Assembly: GCA_018398765.1 (NCBI GenBank) | Contig: JAHBMJ010005404.1 | Span: 9,365 to 53,125, forward strand | Reading direction: 5' to 3' | Source of the DNA: Chromera velia | Lineage: Eukaryota > Sar > Chromeraceae | DNA: 43,761 nucleotides | Part shown: piece by piece, positions 1-10,993 of the stretch | Numbering within the stretch: the stretch's first letter is position 1 | Layout of the letters: each line of letters begins with the position of its first letter | Made by a program: the position numbers and the translations under genes | Notes under the pieces: model-generated | Databases searched by the model: none | What the model saw: only the letters and a program-made list of their open reading frames with translations | Told to the model about the DNA's origin: nothing

Positions 1-138
1 AGAGAGAGAAAGAGAGAGAAAGAGAGAGAAAGAGAGAGAAAGAGAGAGAAAGAGAGAGAAAGAGAGAGAAAGAGAGAGAAAGAGAGAGAAAGAGAGAGAA
101 AGAGAGAGAAAGAGAGAGAAAGAGAGAGAAAGAGAGAG

Positions 139-186
<48 letters not shown>
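1..186. repeat. GA/GAAA microsatellite at contig start
   Basis: The first 142 bases repeat a 10-base unit of GA dinucleotides plus an extra A, then pass into pure (GA)n up to about 186. No gene is visible. The tract probably marks where assembly stopped. Confidence 0.95.
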
Positions 187-190
<4 letters not shown>

Positions 191-689
191 CACGGGAGTT
201 CCTCCCTTCACAGATATGGAGGAACTCCTTTGAAGAAAAGAAAAGAAGGGCTGACTGACCGATGAGGGAGAGAGAACGGCTGCCGTCTGGGAGCCCCTCA
301 GAACACTTTTGACGTCGTCGAAATCTTTCGTTAAGCTCTTTTGGAGCCTCAGCCTTTCTCTGAATGAAATCATGGAGGGAACGGGCATACACAAATACAC
401 ACAAACAGCCAGAGAGACAAAGAGAGAGAATACAGAAAGTTAGGTCTGACGTTGGTGTGATTCTACTGGGGAGGGTTACGGCATGTCGAGGGGGAAAGAG
501 CTAGTTGAGAGAAGAGTATTGAGCAGCCGTATGCAGGAGAAAGAGTGTTGGGGAAGGGAGGGACGAGGTGTGAGGAGAAGATAGACCTTGTCGTGCCAAA
601 TTTGTTTTTTTCTCTGCAGAAAGGCGGGTAGGCAGACAGGCAGGCAGGCAGGCAGACAGACGAAAAAACAGATAGGCTCACTGACTGAC

Positions 690-1842
690 TCAGGACAGAC
701 ATGGTCTCATTTGAATACGATAACACTGCTGCCCTTCCACCAAAAGAAAAGAAGAGAAGAGTGCTGTCAAGCCGAATGACGGACCGGGCAACCGACTCCG
801 AGTGCGACTTCGCGAGGTCCTCCGACTCCTCTGCCGGTAGTCTCGTTGCGGTTCCCCCCCCGCCCTCCAACGAGAGATAAAATCCCTCATCTCCTCAGTC
901 ATGCGTTGCTGCTCCTTCCCCACCTCCTCCTCAGTCTCCACTGCTTCCATGCCCCACCTCAGCCAGTTCTGCTGATGTCTCTGGGAAGGAACACAGATTT
1001 GACTGCTCCTGCGCATCTGCACAGAGCTTTCGCGACGCGCAAGAATGTCGACCTGGTTCTCAATTTGTCCGACCAGATGTGAAGTCTCAGCTCCAGCCGG
1101 GGAAGCCGAGAGCTGTGAAAGGAGTCTGACGAGTCCCTTCGTCTGCTGAGGCACAGATGTCTCCATCGAGGCCGACCGCTCCAATCCCGAGAGGTTGGAG
1201 GTCCGAGCGACCCCCGCGTACCCATCCGCACTGCACTTATCTGCAGCTCCCTCTTGCTGCACTTTTCTGGTTCCACTTCTTTACCCTTTGCCTCCCCGGA
1301 GGTGTACATAGCAAACGGCAGGCTACCGACAAAGGAGGTCAGGATGAGGGCGGCAGACGGGCCCACAAAGCCGCCCCCTGCCGCACCCTCGTGTCCGAGT
1401 CGGGAAGGAAACACCAGGCGGGCCCCGATTTCTGCAGCGAAGCAGAACACAAAGCCCCCCACAAATGCCGTCTTCTCGGAAGTGCACAATCCCCCCGACG
1501 CAGCCAGGATCAGGAGGAACGCCGCGACCGGACCTCCCCCAATCAAGAACAGCTCAGAAGCCAACGCGGCCTCCCCAGAACCCACCAGGAGCGCCATCGA
1601 CACACTCAGTGCCGGTAGTGCACACCGAGGATAAGCGGCACCGCAACGCGTGCAAGACGACCGGAGCGGCTGAGGTCCTTACCAACCAGAAGAGCGAGCA
1701 ATCCAAACGACGCACGAACGCCCCCGTGCCGCACCGCATTGGGCGACGGGTGCAGCGTCATCAAGTAAACGTCAGTGGATGCTGTGGCACAGATGAAGGC
1801 TAAGACGGCCCTTAACGTCTTGTCGCGCAAAGTTTCCAGCAT
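690..1842 (-). pseudogene. Multi-spanning membrane-protein-like gene, reading frame interrupted
   Basis: On the minus strand an ATG at 1842 opens a frame rich in hydrophobic helices (an AVLAFICATAS segment, then a FGLLALLV segment). It stops at 1606. A second frame at 1603-959 continues with further helices (FLIGGGPVAAFLLILAASGG, FVGGFVFCFAAEIGARLVF, SAALILTSFVGSLPFAMY). A third frame, open from 1262 to 690, carries a hydrophilic, charged tail with a likely coiled coil (an EAVETEEEVGKEQQRMTEEM segment). Three adjacent frames, each with coherent protein-like composition, suggest one membrane protein broken by two frameshifts. Sequencing errors, or short introns I could not place, are alternatives; GTAAGG in the first segment could be a real donor. 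I do not recognise the family. Helix prediction is by eye. Confidence 0.4.
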
Positions 1843-2792
1843 TGTGATGAAATCTTAATACAAGGGTCTCTGAAGCCGACCAAGGTCAGTCAATTTTGTT
1901 GCAACGAAAATCTCCCACAAGAACGTGGTTGAGAAATCTCGGCAGAGCGCTGCAGAATTTAGCTTCAACTTCTTCCAGCTGGAGTACAGGACTTTGTTCA
2001 ACACAGTCGCGTCCGAAATCAACCAAGATTAGAGGGAGTCTTCAATTGTGATGAAGATGCGACAACAACGGGTCGTGAAAATCCTCTCTTGACAAACCTT
2101 CCGTCCACCCCAGCCTGCTACTGCCTGCTCAAGAAATCGCATACGTAAATCCCGGAACTGTTTGTTGGGATCCTTGTTGTGAAAAACCCTTCAACTTCCT
2201 GCCAATCAAGTGAACAAATATATAAACCCTACATAAAATTTGTTTCCAAAAAAAATTAAGTCGATTGAAGCTCAGTTCATGGTTCATGCAACGGCTTTTT
2301 TCAGCCTGGGTGCATGTGCATGCATGGAGCGGATGGCATTCCTCGAATTTAATTTCCTCGACTTTCTGCATGTGCGCCGCGGCTGAGCCGCGCGCTCTCA
2401 CCAATTTCAAGGCATCGCGCGGGATCCTTCATTTATGCGCGCAAGAATTAAGGATGCCGTCTCCTCAGAGTCCACGTACTTCATTAATCACAACATTCAC
2501 AACATATCACAACAATTAAAAGTTTGAATCATTTAAAAGTTTGAATCAATGCATGATTATACCGATAAGTTGCTAAATCTGTGTGAGTTTCTGACCGTTC
2601 TCCAAGCAAAGAACAATTTCGGGCGGTGCTCGCACATACCCCGTATTCTCTTCCGTCCATCAACTCCAGTACGCTCTGTCGGGGAGAAACCTTGCAGGCC
2701 TCTTCGCTCGCTTTTGTTCCCGAGACGGGTTGAGACGGCGACGAAACTCTGAGTTGCATCACTCGACCGACGCCCACCAGGAAAAAAGGAAG
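1843..2792. other. Intergenic spacer upstream of the serpin gene
   Basis: This lies between the divergent membrane-protein-like gene (-) and the serpin gene (+), so it should contain both promoters and 5' UTRs. It is moderately AT-rich around 2130-2560 and holds short repeated words (the run tttaaaagtttgaatca occurs twice near 2516-2548). I see no convincing ORF and no TATA box I would defend. Confidence 0.4.
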
Positions 2793-4425
2793 ATGGGACA
2801 GAAAGGATCCAGCGCCAGCGCAGCGTCCAAAGGCTACGTGGGTGAGGCCTCGTCTGTGGGGTTCACGGGATCCATCAAAAGGTTCAGCTGCCACTTCTTT
2901 GCCCAGGTGTACAAAGAAGCAGCGACTGATCAGAATGTCTTCGTGGTCAGTCAGACAGAGCTGCTTCCTTTCTTTACATTCCAATCCTTTTTGCGTCTTT
3001 GGACCAGCTCCTCTAATCCAGATAACATGGAGCAATTGAAAAAGAGGATTGAGCAGATGCGCAATACGGGCAGAATGGTTCTCCACTGACTGGCTGACAT
3101 CTCCTCACATCGGGCACGTTGGCACTGTTCACTTTGTGGGCATTGTGTGTTTGCAGAGCCCGTACAGCGTTTGCACCTGCTTGTCTATGGTCAGTCGGGT
3201 GTCTAGTCTGTCGACTTCTCCCTCTGTCAATCGGCAGGGATGTATATATTCTCTTCTCTTCTCTTCTCTGAACAGACAAACACCAGACCTGCTTGTACAC
3301 ATCATTCCTGGCTTCTGGCAACTTCCATCATGCCATTAGAAAAAAAGGACTCTGCGATGGAGAACAAAAGGGGGGCTGACGTCAGGGTAGTGGTCTTTGA
3401 CATGCGTCTCTTTGTTCTTCCCTTCCGTATTCCATTTTCCGGTGTACGTTCTCGTTCGTTTAACTTTAACATGCAAAGGTGCGCTTATCTGTCTTCTGTT
3501 GCCGCCTTCAGGCAGAGTGGTATCTCTCTGAGCCTCTGCACGCCCTGACTTGCCTGCTCACCTGCCTGCCTGTCTGCTTGTCGTGTCTCACTCTGGATGC
3601 TCGCAGGTTTCAACTGGGGCGGCAAACAAAACTCTCCAAGAGGTATGTTAGTCTCGATATGACTGCTCGGTTCTCCGCTTTATTGACGTGAAACCCCCGC
3701 ACTTGCAGCTTGTTTTTTCAGCTTGCCAATTGTGAATCACTTTGTTCGCCTTTCTCCATCTCGTTCACATATCCCTTCCCTCTTTCCTTCTGTCTGTCTC
3801 TCCTTCCTTTTTTTTCTGAACTTCGTGTTCTCTCTGTCTGTGTATCCGATCCGTACATCCCTTTCTCCTCCTTCTGTTTGTTTGATCAGATGCTCTCCGT
3901 GCTGGCGGAAGAAGGGAAAGACGGGGGGGGCATGAAGACACTCCAGGTGCGTCTCTGTCTCTGCCTGCCTTTCTCTGTATGACTCCACCTCTCTCTCTGC
4001 ATTTCTGTCTTCTTCTCTCTCTTGGTCTCTGTCTGACTGTCTGTCTGTCTTTCTCGTTCTTTCCCTGTCTCTCGCCCCACCGATCTCTCCTTTGCGCTGT
4101 CCCTGTCTCCTTTTTTCTCCGCCCGCTCTGCCCATCTGCCTTTCATCTAGTCCCGATGCCCGAGGGGCTCCTTTTCTCTTTCCTTCATTTCTTCCTGAAG
4201 AAATCTGAGTGGGTGGCAACAGGAATAGATCGATGGCAGGCGCTCACTCTTTCATCCCGTCTGCTCCTTCCTGTCTGCTTTGATCCTTGCTCTTCCCCTC
4301 CCTCGATCGATGGATGCAACTGCAGAGCCGGGCCAAGCAATTCCGAGCTCTCCAGGAGTCCCTGGGGTCCCTCGAAGACGTCAGAGTCGACGTGGCAAAC
4401 GCTGTCAGTCAGTCAGTCAGTCCGT

Positions 4426-4456
<31 letters not shown>

Positions 4457-7400
4457 GTCTCTCTCTGTTCGCATTTGTGGCCCTGCCCCACTCGCTCTGG
4501 GTACGTAGGCGTGTAAGAAGGACATTTCGCCGGCATTTATTTCATCAAGCAACCCCCTTGAAGGGGGAACGCACGAGCCCTTCTATCTATCTACAGGGTC
4601 AGCTCGGTTCCGTGTTCTCATGTGAGCAAGTAATTGTCGAAGGAAGAGGGCGAAGAGTGTTCTGCCCATTCTCTGAGGTCGGCCTTCTGTCTGTATGGCT
4701 CAGTTGCCGTTCGCTTCTTCGTGGATATCTCTCTGCCCCCCCCCGAATTGAGGAATCAATTCGTCCGGTTGCCTGGATGGATGGATGGATGGATGGATGG
4801 ATGGATGGATGGATGGCTGCAGGTGGTGAGTCACAATTCCCTGAAGGGAGGCCCTGAGTTCCCGACCTTCCAGAAGATCCTCTCGGAGGACTTCCAGGCT
4901 CTCTTCCTCAATGGAGGGGGGGCTACAGGAATGCAGGTGGGTAGGTAGGTATGTTGGTGCGGGGGGTTGATGGGGTGTGTGGTCATTCGTCCTTGTGTCT
5001 GCAGGGCTGTGTATTGCGTGTTGGTGTGGATGTTTGCGAGGTTGTGGAGGGGAAAAAAGAAATCAGGGGGAAAGCGATATCCCGCATTTGAGAGTGGCAA
5101 AGAATCCCGAAAAAGGTTTCGATGGGGAGAAGCTGGTACCTCTTTCTTTTTGTCTCGATCCAGGCATCCATCTGTCTATCAGTCCCTCGGAAGAGAGCAG
5201 CGGCATTCTGGCATTCTCTGACGTCGATCTTGTCTTTTGCGTTCGCCACCTGCCCATTTCTCTCTCCCTGCAGACTGCGGTCGACCAGTTTGTGAACACA
5301 AAAACGAACGGGAAAATTCCCGAACTACCTCTCCAATTGACTGAATTGGACAGACTTGGTTCGTTTGAGGATCTTGATCGGCGTTGCGTGGCCTGACTGG
5401 GCACTCGCGTGCCCATGTCTCGAGAAAGACAACTGCTGTAAAGAGGCGATCTCTACAGTTGAATGACCGGCTCTAAGCGTGCTGCGTTCATTTCTTCCGG
5501 CACAGTGTTTCTTTCTCTACTTCCCTTCGCTTTCTTCTTCGCAAGTCCGCGAGAGCCTCCGTGGGGTTGCGTCGCTCTGCGTGCCCTCATGATGACCTGT
5601 TTGTCGTTTTGTGAAATCGCCTGTCGACGCTCTCTGGTCCCTCCCATGTACGTACAAATATCCCGGGGTCGTGTTGTTGTACAACAATTGCCTGACCTCA
5701 TGTCTACCTAAACAAACAAGTAATACAGAAAGGGTTTCGGTCGGAAAAGCAAACGTCACAGTCAGATTTGTCCTCCGACCGGCCTTTGATACTATTTATG
5801 TACCTATGCAGTTTTGCTGAACTGCGTTTACTTTAAAGGGGTCTTCGAGAGCGAGTTCGATGCCAGCAAGACGAAACAGGACGGGACCTTCAAGTGAGTC
5901 TACTGCCTCTGATTTCTTTGCGGTTCTGTCCTTCATTCTTTTCTTTTGTTTGGTTGTCTCCCGAGTCTCGCGAGAATGCTCCTTCCGTCTGGTAACTCCC
6001 TTCCGTCTCTCTGGTGGAGGTGGCATAGATGCAAGTGGATGCTCGCGCACACCCAGCACTCGGGTTGCTGGCTTCTTCATGTGGAATACAGCTGTGTTGT
6101 TTCTCTGCTGCCCCTGTGACCTTCAGCTCTCTCTTCCTGATTTTCCTCCCCCCCCCTTGGCATGGGTCGTCTCACAAGAATTATTCCGAAGAGAGCGGGG
6201 AACATTGGGAAGGTGTGCCTGAAAGAACGGCATCTCTGGCGATGAGATACTCGCTATACGCGCAGACCCGTCCATATCTTACAGACCGAATCTTGTTCTT
6301 GCTTTTCTTTTTTTCTCAGGGGATTCAAGGGCAAGGTCCCGTCAAAGTTGATGAACAAGAACGACAGAATGTGGTATGCAGGTAGGTGCACGTGCACCAC
6401 CTTCTCTCAGTTCGGTGGCCTTGCGTGACTTGGCATTGCTTTTTCGTGAAGAGCACCACGCCGCTGCTGACCGCCACTTGCAGAGGGAGAGCTCCTTCTG
6501 CAGCACATTGGAAGTGGAAGGGTGGGAAGGAAGAAGAAGAGCGAGACAGGGGGGCGGTGAAAGAGAGAAAACGCAGGTGTATGAAAAAGTTGGGTGCAGA
6601 CGAACGAGCAGTCCTCCACGTATATGTGTATACATGTACGTGCGGACGTGATGTGCGTATGTGTATGCTTGCAGAGAACGAGACCTTCCAGGCCGTGGTC
6701 CTTCCCTACAAAGGACACCCGAAAGGGCAGCCCCCTCCGATGAAGGGGGGAATGGGAGAGGTCAGTGGGTTTCTCTCAGTCCTAGCCTGCAGACTCACCC
6801 AACGACCCACATCTCACCCACCCTGCCCCCCCTCCCCTATCCCCCACCAAAGTTTTCGAATGGCGAGCCAAGGATACCCCCTGTATGCGAAGAAACACCC
6901 TGGCGCCCGTTGGCGCCCGTTCGTCAATGCTCCTCAAAAGAAGCATATGCCGTCCTGCCGTTTCTTTCTGCGCTCTTTCTCCTGCAAGCGCTGGTCCTGC
7001 AGAGCCGCTTCGTTCACTTCTTCCATTCCTTTCTTTTCTGAAACCCAACGGCGGTCTATTCCGTTGCCATTTCAATTGCTGTGTGATCGGCAAAGAGGGG
7101 ATTTTCGTGAATACGCACGTGAAAGAAACGCACTTCCCTCCCTTAATTCAATCAAGTGTTGCAGATCTATCTGCTGATTGCATTGCCGAAGGAGACGGGA
7201 GAGAAGGGACTGAGTGACACTGTGAAGTCTCTGGTCTCTGGTGCCATGGATACTCTTGAGCTTGGGTGGGTGGGGGTGGTCTCTCTCTCAGAAGGAAAGA
7301 AAGGAAGGAGGGGAGAAAGGAGTATTCTCTCTTGAGCTGGGTATTCTTTTCGGGAGGAAGAGGGGCACCTTTTTGCGTCATGATGTTGTAGGCCGATTGT

Positions 7401-10400
7401 AGATATTTTACCGTTCTGTCTCTCAACTGTTTGAAAATGATGCTTTTCCGTTTTTTGGTTGGACAAAAATTGATCAAACAACGAATTAATTTGACTGCAG
7501 GAAGCCAGAGGTGCACCTGGTGCTTCCATCGTTCAAACTTGAGTGGGATGGATCGTTGAATGAGTGCCTGAAAAACATGGGTAGGTAGGTGGGTGAGGGG
7601 ATGAAATCTTGAAGTTTAAAATCGACTTGTTCTGAGAAAGAGGAGGTATCCTGGTGTTGAGTGTCACTTTCTGGCTTCTTCAGCATCTTGGAGTCTTTTT
7701 CTATCGGAAACTTTTCCAGCTCTTCTTTTCTGCTGGCAGTTTCCTCCCTTGCATTCTGCCTGCTTTCTTTCTTTCATTCATTCTTTCGTTCTTTCACTCT
7801 TTGATTCTTTCATTCTTTCTTCCTTTCTTGCGCTATCTTGGAGTGTCCTGAGAGTCTTTCGCTTTTCGCCTGAGCTGTGCCGACAAATTCAATCTTTCCT
7901 TCTGCCTCTTCCTGTTGATGCTTTCAGGAATCGTGCAAGCATTCGACAGCAACGCGGCTGACTTCTCAACAATCTCAGGGGGCGCAGATGCTTTGTTTCT
8001 TTCCAAGGTGAGAGAGCGAGTGGGCGCGTGGTTTCCTCCCTCCCTTACTTCCTTCCTGTGTGTCCGTCCGTTGTCTCTTCTGGGTGGGTCGAGGCCGCTT
8101 CGTTCTTTTTCCCGTCGATCTGTCTGTACACACACATCGCTCCTATAGTAACGGGATGGATCGAGGCTCTGCGTCGTGTCGAAGTTGGCCCCCCTTCCTC
8201 TGTCCCTAGTATCATGCCTAGGGCCTCCTGAGTCGATCTAGTTGTGCAGAGAAGTTAAGGAAGCCAGGAGGCTGGTCCTTCGGCCGTTCCATCTCCCTCT
8301 TTTCATCTGATCTTTCTGTCTGTGCTCCCTGCTGGCCCCCTCTCAGGTGAAGCACAAGACTGTCGTTGAGTTGAATGAGAAGGGGACAGAAGCGGCAGCC
8401 GCAACGGCAGCGGTGGTACGCTTGCGTGTGTGTGTATATGAATATGTGTGCGCCTGAGTGTCATTTTGGGTATGGATGAGGAGATGTGTTTTGAATATTG
8501 ATAAAAAAGGTAGTGGGTAGCCCTTCCATACCACGCAGCCATCTGTGGTTTTGTTTCCCCCTTCTTGATCTTGTCGTAGCTCTGGCTGAAGCTTCTCTCC
8601 CAGTTCTCTTTCTTCTCTTGCTGCCCTGGCCCCCCTCCGGCCTCTCTCTCCACACGTTTATATCTGCGGTTCGTTCGTAATTGCGTGCCGAGAGCCTTCA
8701 TGGATTCGTGACTGTCCTTGTTGCCCTACTGCCCCGCTTTGATGTCCTTGTCTGCCTTCTTCTGTCCAACCTTGCTGCTTTTGAGCTCTCGTCCTCATTG
8801 TTGTTTTACCTTTTCTCTGTGTGCCTGTGTCTGTCTGCCGGCCTCTTACTTTTTTCAAAGAAAAAAAGAAGTCATACAGGCTTGTCTGCGTGAATGCCTG
8901 TCTGTCTGTCTGCAAAAGCATTTATCTCACAGAGAAGGGGGAATGGAGTACACTCCTGAATTTGTCAAGGGGAGAGACAAAAGTCTTCCATCTGAAGGAC
9001 ATCCTCGAAATGATCTCCTGGATTGTAGACAACACCTTTATTTCCAACGAAGAAGGAAAACTCCGCCGTCAGAAAATTGGTCTCCCGATGGGGACCAACT
9101 GCTCCCCGGAATTGAGCAACCTCTGCCTCTATTGTGATGAGGCGAGGTTCATTGATGGACTTGTGCGGGAGGGAAAGACAGAAGAGGCAAAGAAGTACCG
9201 AGACTCCTTTCGCCTCATTGATGACATTCTCCATCGAGGGGTCGAGAACCCTCCCGATAAAGACAGTTACGGTGGACTCGAAGTCAAAGAGACCACCAAG
9301 TCGGCCGGCTCTGTTGATTTCATCGGAGTCAGTTTTGACTGCCTTACCGACGGCTGTCTCTCCCTTTCGGTCATTAACAAAGCAGCATCCTACCCCTACC
9401 CAATCATAAAATTCCCCTCCGCACGCTCCAACGCCCCAGCACGACAGATGTCAAGCGTGTTCCAGGGTCAGCTGGCACGCTTCAAATTTGTCTGCTCCAC
9501 CCTATCCGCTTTCAGAGAAGCCGCAGCCCACTGCACACAGCAGTTGATGAAGAGAGGGGCCACGAGAAGTGATCTACTTCACGGGTGGCACACTCATGTC
9601 ACTCGAAACTGGATACAGCAGAAGCATCTTTTGAGCCGTTTGAACGGTTGGTTCCGTCGTCTCCTCGTTTGGCTTTCCCACAATCCGAACGGGAAGATTT
9701 GGAGCCATCGAGATCACCGACCGTACGTCCCACCCCCACCCGGCTTCCCAGGGAACCCAATTTTTTCACCGGCACAAAGGATCCCTGCAGCTTCCCCCCA
9801 AGACGACCATAGTAACAACAGATTTCCAGCCCCGTCTCCCAGCCGCGCCGTCCCCCACAAAAGAAACGATGACGAGGAATGGAAGTGTCCAAAATGTAAA
9901 GCGACCTTCTCAAGCGAACGAGGTCTGACGACCCACCAAACCCACCCCAACGGAAAGAAGAGGTGCAAAGAGAACATCCAAGCAGCAGCAGTACTTCATC
10001 AGCCCCCTCCCCCCGCCCCCGCCCCCCCGCAGTCTTCTTCGTCCTCCAATCCGGACCCGAACCCTCCCCTCCCCCCTCCCTCCCTTCCGTCTTCTTCCTC
10101 CTCTTCGTCGTCGTCTTCCTCCTCCTCCTCCTCAGCTATCGCAGCAGCATTGCCGAATCCTCCGGCTCCCCCCGAAGACCCTCCCCCTGAAGCCCCACCA
10201 TTATCGCAACCCCCCTGGAGAAGGTCGTCACCAGGAAAATCAAGAAGGCTGCACTGAACAGAAGAGAACCAGCCAGAGCCAGATGCAGCCGCCGCCCCCG
10301 ATCCCATGCCAGCCCCCGTCTCCGCCCCAGCCGCAGAACCCAATTCCGCCTCGGCTTCTGCTTCTGCTTCGAGCGACATCCCCCACCGAGCTTCCACGCA

Positions 10401-10936
10401 TGACCAAGAGCATCAAAACCCGTCCCCTTCAGAACAGGAATCCTGAGAGAGAGAAGAGGTTCTGGAGAAGGTTTTCGGCCCCACCAGCACCGTCGCTCTT
10501 TCGGTATGGGACTTTGATAGTTTCGTTACCGCCGAAAGAGTCCTCCCGCAAAATACGAAGACACAGCATCAGAAGAATCCCCCTCCGCAGGGACGCCCCC
10601 CCACCCCCCCACCCCTGTCTAAAGACCATGACGGTGCTGGTCCCCGCGTGCAGTTTTCTTTCTTTTTTCTTTTTTTGATTGTTGAATTTTCTTGTCTTGT
10701 CTTTTTTTCTTCTCTTTCTTGTCTTGAGTGGAAGCAGCAGAGGAGTAGCGTGTGGAACCAGTGATCACGTGAAAGTCTGTCGGGAGGTGGAGAGGCAAGG
10801 GGCGCTTACCTCTCACCTTTCGGGCCCCCTGCCCACTTTGTCTGGTTTGTAGTGATGTTCTTTTGTCTTTGTTGTTTTCTTTCTTTTTGTCTATTGTGTT
10901 CATGAAGAAAAAAGGGAGAAGAAGAAGATCCATATA

Positions 10937-10993
<57 letters not shown>

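Noticed and set aside
3067-3156. Readthrough of serpin exon 1 to a 119-residue ORF
   Set aside because: A GTCAGT donor at 2946 and the following SPYSV exon restore the conserved serpin NVFV-SP motif, so the readthrough is intronic.
3979-4857. 292-codon plus-strand ORF
   Set aside because: It crosses serpin introns, pyrimidine tracts and the GGAT repeat; the serpin exons are in other frames.
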